Part shown: one piece after another, positions 50,892 to 59,849 of the stretch
How positions within the stretch are numbered: position 1 is the first letter of the stretch
Layout: each line of letters begins with the position of its first letter
From: Streptomyces sp. NBC_00663
Lineage (GTDB): Bacteria; Actinomycetota; Actinomycetes; Streptomycetales; Streptomycetaceae
Reading direction: 5' to 3'
Length of the DNA stretch: 64,000 nt
NCBI RefSeq assembly: GCF_036226885.1
Contig: NZ_CP109027.1
Span: 6,014,001 to 6,078,000, forward strand
Made by a program: the position numbers and the translations under genes
The notes under the pieces: model-generated
Databases searched by the model: none
What the model was told of the DNA's origin: nothing
The model's input: the letters and a program-made list of their open reading frames with translations, nothing else

Positions 50892-51914
50892 ATGTACGGC
50901 ATGAGGGGGGCCGGAGCGAGGACGTCCGCGATGGTGCTGGGGGCGGCGCTGCTGATCGCGGGATGCTCCTCGTCCGGGGACAAGGACGATCCGGAGGACA
51001 GCTCCGGCGCCCGGATCACTCAACAGCCCAAGGGCACCGACCCGTTCTGGGTGAACCCGGCCGGCAACGCGGCCCAGCAGGTCGCCGCGTACGAGAAGGC
51101 GGGCAAGAAGACCGACGCCGAACAGATCCGCAAGATCGCCGAGCAGCCGACCGGCGAGTGGATCGGCCCGGAGAACCCCGAGCAGGAGGCCCGCGGCTTC
51201 ACCGAGGCCGCCGAGAAGGCGGACCGCACGGCCCTGCTGGTCCTCTACAACATCCCGCACCGCGACTGCGGCCAGTACTCCCAGGGCGGCGCCGCCGACG
51301 GCAACGCCTACCGGAGCTGGATCGACGGCGTGGCGGCAGGCATCGGGGACCGCCCGGCGACGGTGATCCTGGAGCCGGACGCGGTCCTGCACCTGGTCGA
51401 CGGCTGCACCCAGGACGAGTTCCACGAGGAGCGCTACGACCTGCTCGGCGGCGCCATCGACAAGCTCAAGTCCCTGAAGAACACCAAGGTCTACCTGGAC
51501 GCGGGCAACGCGGGCTGGGGCCACCCGGACCAGATCTTCGAGCCGCTGAAGTGGGCGGGCGTGGAGCGCGCCGACGGCTTCTCGGTCAACGTCTCCAACT
51601 TCTACTCGACCTCCGACTCCATCGCCTACGGCAAGCAGCTCTCGGAGAAGGTCGGCGGCAAGCACTTCGTCATCGACACCAGCCGCAACGGCAAGGGCCC
51701 CTACACCGAGGGCAAGGCCGACGAACGCTGGTGCAACCCACCCGGCCGCGCCCTCGGCGAGACGCCGACCACCAAGACGGCGGACGCGCTCGTGGACGCG
51801 TACGTCTGGGTCAAGCGGCCGGGTGAGTCGGACGGCGAGTGCAAGGGCGGCCCGAAGGCGGGCGAGTGGTGGCCCGCCTACGCTCTCAAACTGGCGCAGG
51901 CGTCAGGAACCTAG
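50892..51914 (+). CDS. cslZ: GH6 endoglucanase-like lipoprotein, CslZ
   Basis: 340 aa. A lipobox (GAALLIAGCSSSG) directs it to the outer face of the membrane as a lipoprotein. The GH6 domain has LLVLYNIPHRDCGQYSQGGA and PATVILEPDAVLHLVDG (catalytic Asp region), VYLDAGNAGWG and FSVNVSNFY. In Streptomyces a GH6 gene lies beside cslA and glxA and is thought to trim the beta-glucan made by CslA. Here it is convergent with glxA. ATG 50892 follows GGGGGAG; ATG 50901 is possible. Confidence 0.88.
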   Translation: MYGMRGAGARTSAMVLGAALLIAGCSSSGDKDDPEDSSGARITQQPKGTDPFWVNPAGNAAQQVAAYEKAGKKTDAEQIRKIAEQPTGEWIGPENPEQEARGFTEAAEKADRTALLVLYNIPHRDCGQYSQGGAADGNAYRSWIDGVAAGIGDRPATVILEPDAVLHLVDGCTQDEFHEERYDLLGGAIDKLKSLKNTKVYLDAGNAGWGHPDQIFEPLKWAGVERADGFSVNVSNFYSTSDSIAYGKQLSEKVGGKHFVIDTSRNGKGPYTEGKADERWCNPPGRALGETPTTKTADALVDAYVWVKRPGESDGECKGGPKAGEWWPAYALKLAQASGT

Positions 51915-51942
51915 GGGCGCGGGGAACTGCGCGACAAGCCAC

Positions 51943-51980
51943 AGCGCTCCCGCACCCATAGGTCAACCTGCGGGAGCGCT
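51943..51980. terminator. 12-bp hairpin overlapping the glxA stop
   Basis: AGCGCTCCCGCA (51943-51954) pairs perfectly with TGCGGGAGCGCT (51969-51980), 14-nt loop, between the convergent GH6 and glxA genes. It includes two bases of the glxA stop codon (51979-51981), so the glxA transcript would be trimmed very close to its stop. Confidence 0.75.
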
Positions 51981-53916
51981 ACGGCACCTTGACCCACTGC
52001 GCCTTGCTCGGCGTCCCCTGATCGTCATCGACGAACAGCATGTACCACCCCGACTGCACCAGGTTCTTGTTCTTCGGCACCGTCACCGTGATCTTGTCCC
52101 CGGACACCTTGTAGTCCAGCGCGATGGAGCGCTGGTCGACGTCGGTGACATGGGTGGAGGCGCTCGGCCGGATCAGCCGCACCTTCTTTATCGTCGACGC
52201 GTGCTGGGACGTGAACGTCCCCGACCCGCCCCGCTCGATGGTCTGCGGACCGCCCGAGAGGGAGGGCCGCGAGTCCCGGTAGAGATACGGCGGCGTGTAG
52301 ATCTCGATGCGCTGCTCGAACTCGCCCGGCTTGGTGTTGGCCTTGTCGCTGTAGAGCGAGTCCGAGCCGAAGAACATCACCCGGCCGTCGGGCAGCAGCA
52401 GCGACCCGGAGTGGTAGTTCCGGCCCACCAGCGGGTCCGCCACCTGCTCGAAGGTGTTGGTGTCCGAGTGGTAGAGCCGCGCCTGGAGGATGTTGGAGTC
52501 GCCGCGCCCGCGGTAGTCCTCCGAGCCGCCCGACACCAGCACGGTGTCGTCGGGCAGGATCGAGGAGCTCGGGTAGCGGGTGCCCTTCTCCAGCGTCGGA
52601 CCGTCCACGAACTTCGGGTCGTCGGCCTTCAGGTCGATGATCCGGGTCTTGTTGCTGGACTGGTCGGACTCGCCGACCCCGCCACCGCCGACCACCATGA
52701 ACTTCTCGTCCTGCGCGGGCGGCAGCAGTACCGTGCCGGAGGTCTCCATCAGCTTGGCGTCGCTGAGCCCGGTCAGCTTGCTGAACTTGTTGGTGTCGAC
52801 GTCCCAGATGCCCGGGTCACGGCCGACGTTGTCCGGTCCGTAGCCCGCGTTGGACCCCGAGTAGAAGACCTTGCCGTTCTGCATGAGGAACAGCGCGGGG
52901 TAGGTCGGGAACTGCCGGTTCTTGTCGAGGTAGGTCCACTTCTTGGTCTTCGGGTCGAAGACCTCGTTCTTGCCCGGCACCAGCTGGCCGATGTCGTCGA
53001 GGCCGGAGACGCTGAGGATCTTGCCGTCGCTCAGGGTGGTGAGCGTCGGGTACCAGCGGGCCTCGTTCATCGGGTCGACCTTGATGTACCGCTCGGCGAC
53101 CGGGTCGAACTCATAGGCGTCCCGGATGCCCTGGAAGTCCTTCTTGTCCAGGGCGAGCTTCTGGGCGATGCCGTAGGTGTTGCGCGCGTCGGTGCCGGAC
53201 AGCCCCTGGATGCGGTAGTTGTCCTGGGTGCCGGTCGCGTACTTCTCGCCCTGCTTCTGCGCCTCCACGTACACCCGGTAGATACCGGGGGTGTTGCCGA
53301 GGAACTTGCCGGTCGCCTTGTCGAAGTTCTTCTTGGCGCGCGGCACGATCACCGAGTCCTTGGAGACGAACGTCATGCCGTTCTCCTTGCCGGTGAACTT
53401 CGTGCCGGCGGGCAGGGTGATCGGCTCGTCCGGATTCTCGTTGTGGACGATCATCAGGCCGCCGGCCTTGGTGACGTCACCCTTCAGCTTCTCGTACCGC
53501 TTGGTGCCGCCCGCGATCAGCAGATTGCCGTTGGCCAGCTGGGTGTGGCCGGTGCAGAACAGGTCGCTGGGGGTGGGCACCTTCTTGATGGTGCCCTTGA
53601 CCGGGTCCCAGATGCGGGTGTCGAACTTCTTGGCGTCGAAGTTGTCCTGGTTGTTGCCGGAGCCCGCGACGAGCAGCACCTTGCCGGTGCGCAGCAGCGC
53701 CGCGTGGATGGTGTTCTGCCGGTACTCCTCGGGGAACTCGACGACTTCCCACTTGCCGTTCTCGGCTTTGTACTCCGGCTTGTTGATCTGGTACTGGTGG
53801 TATTTCTCGGTGCCGAAGCGGTAGAGCCACGGCCCGTTCATCCCGGCCAGTGCGAGTACCACCACCGTGCCGATCGCGAGGCGACGGGCACGGCGGCGTC
53901 CAGCCTGGTCGTTCAT
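51979..53916 (-). CDS. glxA: GlxA radical copper oxidase (galactose-oxidase fold)
   Basis: 645 aa, membrane-anchored by one N-terminal helix (residues about 12-28). Kelch-type repeats form the beta-propeller. The Tyr-Cys cofactor is readable: Cys121 in LFCTGHTQL and Tyr289 in NEARWYPTL, with Trp288 beside it, the feature that sets GlxA apart from galactose oxidase. Copper ligands are Tyr501-His502 (GRNYHSGS) and His589 (ASTHVTDVDQ). GlxA is needed with CslA to deposit a tip glycan and for development in Streptomyces. Its start overlaps the cslA stop by 4 bp (ATGA), so the two are coupled. Confidence 0.95.
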   Translation of the reverse strand: MNDQAGRRRARRLAIGTVVVLALAGMNGPWLYRFGTEKYHQYQINKPEYKAENGKWEVVEFPEEYRQNTIHAALLRTGKVLLVAGSGNNQDNFDAKKFDTRIWDPVKGTIKKVPTPSDLFCTGHTQLANGNLLIAGGTKRYEKLKGDVTKAGGLMIVHNENPDEPITLPAGTKFTGKENGMTFVSKDSVIVPRAKKNFDKATGKFLGNTPGIYRVYVEAQKQGEKYATGTQDNYRIQGLSGTDARNTYGIAQKLALDKKDFQGIRDAYEFDPVAERYIKVDPMNEARWYPTLTTLSDGKILSVSGLDDIGQLVPGKNEVFDPKTKKWTYLDKNRQFPTYPALFLMQNGKVFYSGSNAGYGPDNVGRDPGIWDVDTNKFSKLTGLSDAKLMETSGTVLLPPAQDEKFMVVGGGGVGESDQSSNKTRIIDLKADDPKFVDGPTLEKGTRYPSSSILPDDTVLVSGGSEDYRGRGDSNILQARLYHSDTNTFEQVADPLVGRNYHSGSLLLPDGRVMFFGSDSLYSDKANTKPGEFEQRIEIYTPPYLYRDSRPSLSGGPQTIERGGSGTFTSQHASTIKKVRLIRPSASTHVTDVDQRSIALDYKVSGDKITVTVPKNKNLVQSGWYMLFVDDDQGTPSKAQWVKVP

Positions 53917-55889
53917 TCCTTACGTCCCCCAAGTCCACCCAGGGCAATTTGCATGGTCTGGTCGTTGCCTCCGCTGTCCGGCTGAGAGGCGGCCCAGGTG
54001 GGCTTCTGCGCCGGGGCGTGCGGAGTGGTCGGCAACGGCTGCGGCTGGTACTGCTGCTGGCCCGCCGGGACCGCCGGGTCCTGCGGCTGTGTCGCGGGCC
54101 GCTTCCTCTCCTGGCGCAGCATGTGCCGCCAGACGAAGATCGGGGTCGCGGTGATCAGCATGGCGAAGATGGCCCAGGTGATCATCGCGGGGTGCGAGTG
54201 GCCGTAGACGAAGCCGGCGGCGATCGAGGCGCCGAAGATGGCGATGAAGTACCAGTGGTAGCGGAAGGTCGCGAACCAGCGGTCGGGGCTGGCCGAGTCG
54301 CCCTTGGGGGTGACGACGAACTTGCTCTTGCGGCGCAGCGCGGAGTCGATCAGGGCCTTGGCGTACAGCGGCGCGGACAGCGCGGACATCACCATGCCGG
54401 CCACACCGCCGGAGCCCTCCGGCTCGTGCGGCGAGACGTTGTGGCGGCGGTTCCAGACGTAGAGGCCGATCTGGAGCGCGGAGGCGTTGCCGTAGAGCAT
54501 CAGCCACACGGTCGGGTCGATGTTCACACCCGATGCGCCCAGGCCCAGGAAGAGCGCGCAACTGATGGCCGCGAGGATCCAGTTGAGGGCGGACATCGGG
54601 TAGAAGATGATCATCATCGTGTAGTTGAAGAGCTTGCCGGGCGGCAGCGAGTACCAGCCCTTCCAGTACTGCTTCAGGATCGTCTCGTACGTCCCGCGCG
54701 ACCAGCGCATCTGCTGGGTGAAGAAGTCCGTCCAGGCGCTGGGGCCCTCACCGACGGCGAGCACGTCCGGCGTGTAGACCGAGCGCCACTTCCTCCCCGT
54801 CTGCGGGTTCTTGTGGCGGTGGATCTCGAAGCCGGTGGCCATGTCCTCGGTGATCGAGTCGTACAGGCCGCCGATCTGCTTGAGCGCCCTGATCCGTACG
54901 GCGTTCGACGTACCCACGAACATCGGGGCGCCGTAGTAGTTTCCGGCCCGCTGGATGAGGGCGTGGAAGAGGAACTGCTGGGACTCGGCGGCCTTGGTGA
55001 CGAAGTTGTCGTAGTTGCCGTAGACCTGCGGGCCGATGACGAAGCCGACGTCCGGGTCGCGGAAGAAGCCGAGCATCCGCTCCAGGTAGTTGGGCAGCGG
55101 GACGTGGTCGGTGTCGACGGAGGCGAAGTAGTCGTAGTCGTCGCCGTGCGCGTCGAGCCAGGCGTTGTAATTGCCGTGCTTGGTCTTGGCGCGGTGCGGG
55201 CCCTTGGCCTGGTTCCACTGCGCGACGCCCTTGCGGGAGAAGTGGCGGACGCCGAGCCGGGCGCACACCTCCTTGACCTCGGGGTCGTCGCCCTCGTCGA
55301 GCAGCCAGACATGCATCAGACCCCGGTGGCGCAGCTTGACGGCCGCCTCCAGGGTCCTGGTCACCATCTCCAGCGGCTCCTTGCCGGGCACGAAGGAGGT
55401 CAGGAAGGCGACTCTGGTGCCGGTCTCGGGCACCACCGGGACCGGGTCGCGGGCGACCAGGGTGGCGTGCGCGTTCGACAGCACGTTCATGCAGCGGAAG
55501 AACTCGATCAGGCCGATCGAGACGAGCATGACGATGTCGAGGGCCGGCAGGAAGTCGAAGGCGGGGTAGTCGCGTTCGGTCCAGTGCTCGGGCTGGAGCA
55601 GCCAGAACAGCAGGACCAGCGAGAGCACCGGCGCGGCGGCCAGCATCAGGGCGACCCGTATGCGGTGCGGCTCCTGCGAGATCAGCGAGCGGTACTGCAC
55701 CTTGTACGGCTTGGTCGGGTCCGGCTGGGTGAGGGGTCCGGCCAGCCGGCTGTAGTGCTCGTAGTCGTACTTCGGCAGGGTCTTCTTGATCCGGCGGAAC
55801 GTGCCCGTCCGGGTCTGTGAAGCCACCCTGAGCTGGGTGGTCTGAGACGGGTCGAAGTTCTGCCGGGCGCCCGTCGGCGTCGACGTCAT
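53913..55889 (-). CDS. cslA: CslA cellulose-synthase-like glycosyltransferase (GT2)
   Basis: 658 aa. Membrane helices surround a cytoplasmic GT2 domain with FLTSFVPGKEP, LLDEGDDPEV, ASVDTDHVPLPNYL (DxD), SITEDMATGFEIH (TED general base) and QQMRWSRGTYE (Q-x-x-R-W). The C-terminal tail is Gln/Pro-rich and cytoplasmic. It polymerises a beta-linked, cellulose-like glycan at the hyphal tip, which GlxA then modifies. ATG 55889 follows a G-rich ribosome site. A 22-codon frame with a good ribosome site lies 86 bp upstream. Confidence 0.95.
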   Translation of the reverse strand: MTSTPTGARQNFDPSQTTQLRVASQTRTGTFRRIKKTLPKYDYEHYSRLAGPLTQPDPTKPYKVQYRSLISQEPHRIRVALMLAAAPVLSLVLLFWLLQPEHWTERDYPAFDFLPALDIVMLVSIGLIEFFRCMNVLSNAHATLVARDPVPVVPETGTRVAFLTSFVPGKEPLEMVTRTLEAAVKLRHRGLMHVWLLDEGDDPEVKEVCARLGVRHFSRKGVAQWNQAKGPHRAKTKHGNYNAWLDAHGDDYDYFASVDTDHVPLPNYLERMLGFFRDPDVGFVIGPQVYGNYDNFVTKAAESQQFLFHALIQRAGNYYGAPMFVGTSNAVRIRALKQIGGLYDSITEDMATGFEIHRHKNPQTGRKWRSVYTPDVLAVGEGPSAWTDFFTQQMRWSRGTYETILKQYWKGWYSLPPGKLFNYTMMIIFYPMSALNWILAAISCALFLGLGASGVNIDPTVWLMLYGNASALQIGLYVWNRRHNVSPHEPEGSGGVAGMVMSALSAPLYAKALIDSALRRKSKFVVTPKGDSASPDRWFATFRYHWYFIAIFGASIAAGFVYGHSHPAMITWAIFAMLITATPIFVWRHMLRQERKRPATQPQDPAVPAGQQQYQPQPLPTTPHAPAQKPTWAASQPDSGGNDQTMQIALGGLGGRKE

Positions 55890-56288
55890 GAGTCATCCCC
55901 CCACACGCGAGTGTCGTCGCGTGCTGTGTCGGTTCCTTACGTCTGCTCGAGTCCCCCTCGACCTTCACAGACGTATCAGTGGTGGGCCGCAGTCACCACA
56001 TTCTCCATACCGATAGACATGGAACTGCGACCTTCCGGTTGCATGATGCCCCCCTCGGCATCTCGTGATGGGCGGGACCCCTCATCCCGTCCGTATCGGC
56101 AACCGGCTCCTTGCCCCCCAACTGCCGCGTATCCGCAGCTTCTTGAAATCCAGGTTTCTACGGTGTCAGGCATGATCGCAAGATGCGAAACGCGGTGTTT
56201 ACCGGTCATACGCGTTCATTGTGGCACCGGTGGGGAGAGTGTGGAGCTGTTGTGGGCAGTCCGATCGGGCGGGGGGAGGTCCCCGTAC
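55890..56288. other. cslA leader and upstream region
   Basis: About 400 bp between cslA and the tRNA-Lys terminator. It holds the candidate 22-codon leader frame (55976-56044) and A/T-richer stretches near 56150-56220 that could include the cslA promoter. No clear -35/-10 pair stands out, and no other gene is supported. Confidence 0.45.
55976..56044 (-). CDS. Candidate 22-aa leader peptide before cslA
   Basis: ATG at 56044 is preceded by GAGGGGGG with a 6-bp spacing, one of the best ribosome sites in the window, and the frame closes after 22 codons (MQPEGRSSMSIGMENVVTAAHH). Its stop is 86 bp before cslA. It could be a regulatory upstream frame or a small protein; there is no homology evidence. 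Confidence 0.3.
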   Translation of the reverse strand: MQPEGRSSMSIGMENVVTAAHH

Positions 56289-56328
56289 AAGCAGGAAGCC
56301 CCCCGTTCGCACGGGGGGCTTCCTGCTT
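56289..56328 (-). terminator. 17-bp hairpin terminator of tRNA-Lys
   Basis: A perfect 17-bp stem (56289-56305 with 56312-56328) with a 6-nt loop lies 6 bp downstream of the tRNA gene on the minus strand; the stem includes GCAGGAAGC and its complement, with a CCCCCC/GGGGGG top. Confidence 0.85.
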
Positions 56329-56334
56329 GTCTGT

Positions 56335-56407
56335 GCGCCGCCAGGGACTCGAACCCCGGACCCGCTGATTAAGAGTCAGCTGCTCTAACCAACTGAGCTA
56401 GCGGCGC
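56335..56407 (-). tRNA. tRNA-Lys (anticodon CTT)
   Basis: 73 nt. Acceptor stem GCGCCGC/GCGGCGC, D arm with AGCTCAGTTGGTTAGAGC, anticodon stem GCTGA/TCAGC around loop CTCTTAA (anticodon CTT) and T arm GGGGTTCGAGTCCCT. CCA is not encoded. An identical gene is at 62727-62799. Confidence 0.97.
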
Positions 56408-56594
56408 CTGCTGACCCCGAGAACTCTACCGGACGCCAAAGGGTGCTCCTGACCATCGCCGGGTGCTCCCACCTGGGGCGGAGCCGGGGCTGTACATCAT
56501 TCGGACCGTCAACATGCGCGTCCGGACGACAGTTGAGAAACTGACGAATGTGCACAGTCGCGGACATTTCCAGCTGGAGTGTGAGGGGAATCGC

Positions 56595-57896
56595 ATGGAG
56601 ACTCCGGGATCCAAGGAACCGGTTTTCGAGGAGTTCGATCCCGCGAGCGACTGCGACTGCCCCGGATGCGTTCACTGGAGGCGCGTACTGCCCCATTCCC
56701 GTACCGGCCGCCACCCCGCGGCCCACCGAGCCGTCGTCCTCGCCGCGACGGCCGGCGCGGCCCTCGGCGTGACCCAGGCGGCCCCCGCCTTCGCCGCCCC
56801 GCACGCCCCCGACCGCCCGAACCTCCCCGGGGCAGACGAGCCCGACACCCCCCAGGGCGGCCAGGCCCCCCTGCACGGCCCGGGCGGCAAACCCGCCGGG
56901 ATCAAGGCCCCGGCCACCACCCGCGCCGCGATCATCAAGCGGGCCAAGTCCTGGGTCGCCGCGCAGGTGCCGTACAGCATGTCGGAGTACTGGAGCGACG
57001 GTTACCGCCAGGACTGCTCCGGCTTCGTCTCCATGGCCTGGAGCCTGCCGGGCAACGAGTGGACCGGCAGCCTCGACCAGTACGGCGTACGGATCGCCAA
57101 GGACGATCTTCAGCCCGGCGACATCCTGCTCTTCCACAATCCGGCCGACCCCGAGAAGGGCTCGCACGTCGTCATCTTCGGCGGCTGGACCGACTACACG
57201 CACACCTACTACATCGCCTACGAGGAGACCCCGCCGCGCGCCCGCAAGCAGGCCACCCCGTACGCGTACTGGAGCAACTCCGCCCGCTACACCGCCTACC
57301 GCTACAAGGGCCTCGTGGCCGGCACCGCGGGCAGCGACAAGCCGGCCGAACCGCTCGCCACCCCGTTCCCCGGCGCCGCCTACTTCGGTCCCGGCGCCAA
57401 CAACAAGTACGTCACCCAGCTCGGCCGCCTGCTCGTCGAGCGCGGCGCCGGGCGCTTCTACTCCTCGGGCCCGGGGCCGCGCTGGACGGACACCGACCGG
57501 CGCGCCACCCAGGCCTTCCAGCAGGCACAGGGCTGGACGGGCCGGGACGCCGACGGGCTGCCGGGGCCGCAGACCTGGACGCTGCTGGTGACCGGCAAGG
57601 GCAACGACATCCGGGCCGGGGCGGCCGGGCCGCCGGCGCCCTCCTCGTCCCACGGCGTTCCCGGTTACCCCGGGCGGGCCGTGTTCCGGCCCGGCGCCTC
57701 CAGCGAGTACGTCACCCAGCTCGGCAGGCAGCTGGTGAAGAAAGGGTTCGGCAAGTACTACACGACAGGTCCAGGACCCCGGTGGGGCGAGTCGGACCGC
57801 AGGGCCGTGGAGGCCTTCCAGCGCGCCCAGGGCTGGCGGGGCGGCGCGGCGGACGGCTATCCGGGGCCGGAGACCTGGCGGCGGCTGTTCAAGTGA
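56595..57896 (+). CDS. Secreted NlpC/P60-type hydrolase with two peptidoglycan-binding repeats
   Basis: 433 aa. The N-terminus has DCDCPGCVHWRR and a Tat/Sec-like signal ending AAPAFA. The catalytic domain has YRQDCSGFVSMAWSLPG (nucleophile Cys) and GSHVVIFGGWTD (His). Two related C-terminal modules begin FGPGANNKYVTQLGRLLVERG and FRPGASSEYVTQLGRQLVKKG and each ends with WT/WR near GYPGPETW, likely wall-binding domains. Probably cleaves peptidoglycan stems. ATG 56595 is used with GAGGGGAA upstream. Confidence 0.88.
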   Translation: METPGSKEPVFEEFDPASDCDCPGCVHWRRVLPHSRTGRHPAAHRAVVLAATAGAALGVTQAAPAFAAPHAPDRPNLPGADEPDTPQGGQAPLHGPGGKPAGIKAPATTRAAIIKRAKSWVAAQVPYSMSEYWSDGYRQDCSGFVSMAWSLPGNEWTGSLDQYGVRIAKDDLQPGDILLFHNPADPEKGSHVVIFGGWTDYTHTYYIAYEETPPRARKQATPYAYWSNSARYTAYRYKGLVAGTAGSDKPAEPLATPFPGAAYFGPGANNKYVTQLGRLLVERGAGRFYSSGPGPRWTDTDRRATQAFQQAQGWTGRDADGLPGPQTWTLLVTGKGNDIRAGAAGPPAPSSSHGVPGYPGRAVFRPGASSEYVTQLGRQLVKKGFGKYYTTGPGPRWGESDRRAVEAFQRAQGWRGGAADGYPGPETWRRLFK

Positions 57897-57964
57897 CCGA
57901 GTGACCATTCCCGCGACACCCATCCACTGTCATGACGTTTCTGGCGCGGAGGCTGGAGGCACGC

Positions 57965-59092
57965 ATGAGCACCATCACCCCATCCACGGAAGAGCCCGAG
58001 GGACCCACCGAGACCACGACGGTCTCCCGGCCCGCCCGGCTGATCCAGAACGAGGCGACCACCGAGATCCCCGTTCATCTGCTGTTCCGCGACGACCCCG
58101 AGACCGGGGCCGTACCCCTCAGTCCCGCGGTCGTCGGGCGCCGCCAGGGCACGGGCGAGCAGCCCCGCTTCCGGCGCCCGGGCGGGCCCGCGCCGCGTCC
58201 CTCCCCGCAGGTCGACCCCGAGCTGGCCGAACGGCCCGCGCGGGTGCTGCCGGGCTCGGCGGGCGTGCTCGCCGGCGCCTGCGGGGCGGCGGGCTGCGTG
58301 GCGACCTCCTGGTGGGCGGGCGCGCTGCCGACCCTCGCGGTGGAGGCGCTCAGGCTGCCCGAGTACGCGGGCGCGGGACTCGGTCCGGTCCAGTGGGCGG
58401 CGTACGCGGGAGCGGGCGCCCTTGGCCTCTTCGGGTTCGGCGGGCTGGCCCGCGGGCGGACCGGGCGGGCCTGGGTGCTCGGGCTGTTCGGCCGCTACCG
58501 GGGCACCGTCCGGCGCACCGGCCTGATGTGGGTCAACCCGCTGCTGCTGCGCCGCCGGGTCGACGTACGGCTGCGGCACTGGCGCGGTGAGCCGTTGCCG
58601 GCCGCGGACGGCAACGGGGTCGCGCTGCGGGTGGTCGTGCTCGTGGTGTGGCGGGTGCGGGACACCGCGCGGGCCACGCTGGGCGTCGAGGACCACGAGG
58701 GCTATCTGCGCGAGTGCGTGGAGGCGGCGCTGGTCCGGGTCCCGGTGGAGCCGCCGGGCTCGGCACGGACGTCGGTGGACTCGGCGGCGGACGCGCTGAC
58801 CCGGCTGGTCGCGGCGGACGCGGCGCCGGTCGGCCTGGAGGTGTTCTCGGTGCAGCCGGTACGGGTGGAGTACGCCCCGGAGGTCGCCGCCGCGATGCAC
58901 CGCCGCCGGATCGCCGCGCTGGACGCCCAGCAACGGGCGACCGTGCTGACCTCGGTCGTGGACTCGGTGGAGGACACGGTGACCCGGCTGACCATGCGCG
59001 GCCTGGTGGAGCTGGACGACTACGAACGCAAGGCGCTGGTCAAGGACCTCACGGTGGCGTTCTGCGCGGGGCGCGGGGAGACGGGTCAGTGA
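57965..59092 (+). CDS. SPFH/band-7 domain protein
   Basis: 375 aa. A long charged N-terminus, a hydrophobic hairpin (GVLAGACGAAGCVATSWWAGALPTLAVEAL and WAAYAGAGALGLFGFGGLA), then the SPFH domain: GTVRRTGLMWVNPLLLRRRVDVRLR and VALRVVVLVVWRVRDTARA, ending with YAPEVAAAMHRRRIAALDAQQRATVLTSVVDSV. Flotillin-like scaffold of membrane domains is the likely role. ATG 57965 follows GGAGG. Confidence 0.85.
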   Translation: MSTITPSTEEPEGPTETTTVSRPARLIQNEATTEIPVHLLFRDDPETGAVPLSPAVVGRRQGTGEQPRFRRPGGPAPRPSPQVDPELAERPARVLPGSAGVLAGACGAAGCVATSWWAGALPTLAVEALRLPEYAGAGLGPVQWAAYAGAGALGLFGFGGLARGRTGRAWVLGLFGRYRGTVRRTGLMWVNPLLLRRRVDVRLRHWRGEPLPAADGNGVALRVVVLVVWRVRDTARATLGVEDHEGYLRECVEAALVRVPVEPPGSARTSVDSAADALTRLVAADAAPVGLEVFSVQPVRVEYAPEVAAAMHRRRIAALDAQQRATVLTSVVDSVEDTVTRLTMRGLVELDDYERKALVKDLTVAFCAGRGETGQ

Positions 59093-59131
59093 TTGGTCTG
59101 GACATGCTCAAGTAGCGGCAATAATCTGGGA

Positions 59132-59147
59132 CTTGGTCTAGACCTGC
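59132..59147 (+). promoter_or_regulatory. DasR-responsive element (dre-like)
   Basis: The palindromic core GGTCTAGACC at 59135-59144 lies within a 16-mer that matches the consensus ACTGGTCTAGACCAGT at 12 of 16 positions. It is 57-72 bp before the LPMO start codon, so DasR control of chitin use is likely. Confidence 0.75.
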
Positions 59148-59203
59148 ACGGCTCACTGAACCTCCTCACTGAACTTCCCCCACGTTCTCCAGGGAGCGGC
59201 AGC

Positions 59204-59809
59204 ATGCGCAAAAAGACCAAGTGGTACGCCGCCGTGCTCGGCCTGAGCACGGCGGGAGCCCTCGTGCTCTCCTCCGGCGGGGCCAGCGGCCACGGCTACA
59301 CCGACCTTCCCGTCAGCCGGCAGAAGCTCTGCCAGAACGGCACCGTGCCGAACTGCGGCGACATCCAGTGGGAGCCGCAGAGCGTCGAGGGTCCCAAGGG
59401 CTTCCCCGGCTCCGGACCGGCCGACGGCACGATATGCAACGGCGGCGTCAGCCGCTTCAGCCAGCTCAGCTCGCCCACCACCCCGTCGGGCGGCGCCTGG
59501 CCGACGACCAGGGTGACGGGCGGTCAGAGCTACACGTTCCGCTGGCAGTTCACGGCCATGCACGCCACCACCGACTTCAAGTACTACGTCACCAAGGCGG
59601 GCTGGAACCAGAACCACAACCTGACCCGCTCCGACCTCAACCTCACCCCGTTCCTGACCGTCCCCTACAACGGCCAGCGCCCGCCGTCCACCCTCTCCCA
59701 CAGCGGCACCCTGCCGTCCGGGCTGAGCGGCCACCACGTGATCCTCGCGGTGTGGACGGTCGCCGACACGGGCAACGCGTTCTACGCCTGCTCGGACGTC
59801 ACGTTCTGA
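59204..59809 (+). CDS. AA10 lytic polysaccharide monooxygenase, chitin-type
   Basis: 201 aa. A signal peptide ends before HGYTDLPVSRQKLC, so His30 becomes the N-terminal copper ligand. The second histidine is in QFTAMHATTDFKYYVTK and the Phe/Tyr of the axial site in FYACSDVTF. Four cysteines (LCQ, NCGD, ICNG, ACSD) make two disulphides. AA10 enzymes oxidatively cleave chitin or cellulose in cooperation with hydrolases; the dre site supports chitin. Confidence 0.93.
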   Translation: MRKKTKWYAAVLGLSTAGALVLSSGGASGHGYTDLPVSRQKLCQNGTVPNCGDIQWEPQSVEGPKGFPGSGPADGTICNGGVSRFSQLSSPTTPSGGAWPTTRVTGGQSYTFRWQFTAMHATTDFKYYVTKAGWNQNHNLTRSDLNLTPFLTVPYNGQRPPSTLSHSGTLPSGLSGHHVILAVWTVADTGNAFYACSDVTF

Positions 59810-59849
59810 TCCATCGCGTCGATCTTCGCTCGGGTAGGGTCCGCTGTCC

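Noticed and set aside
55976..56209. 77-codon frame covering the cslA leader
   Set aside because: The upper part has no ribosome site and ordinary base drift; only the last 22 codons start behind a good site, and those are listed separately.
56183..56368. 61-codon frame ending in RRQGLEPRTR
   Set aside because: It is translated tRNA-Lys antisense and terminator, a common artefact.
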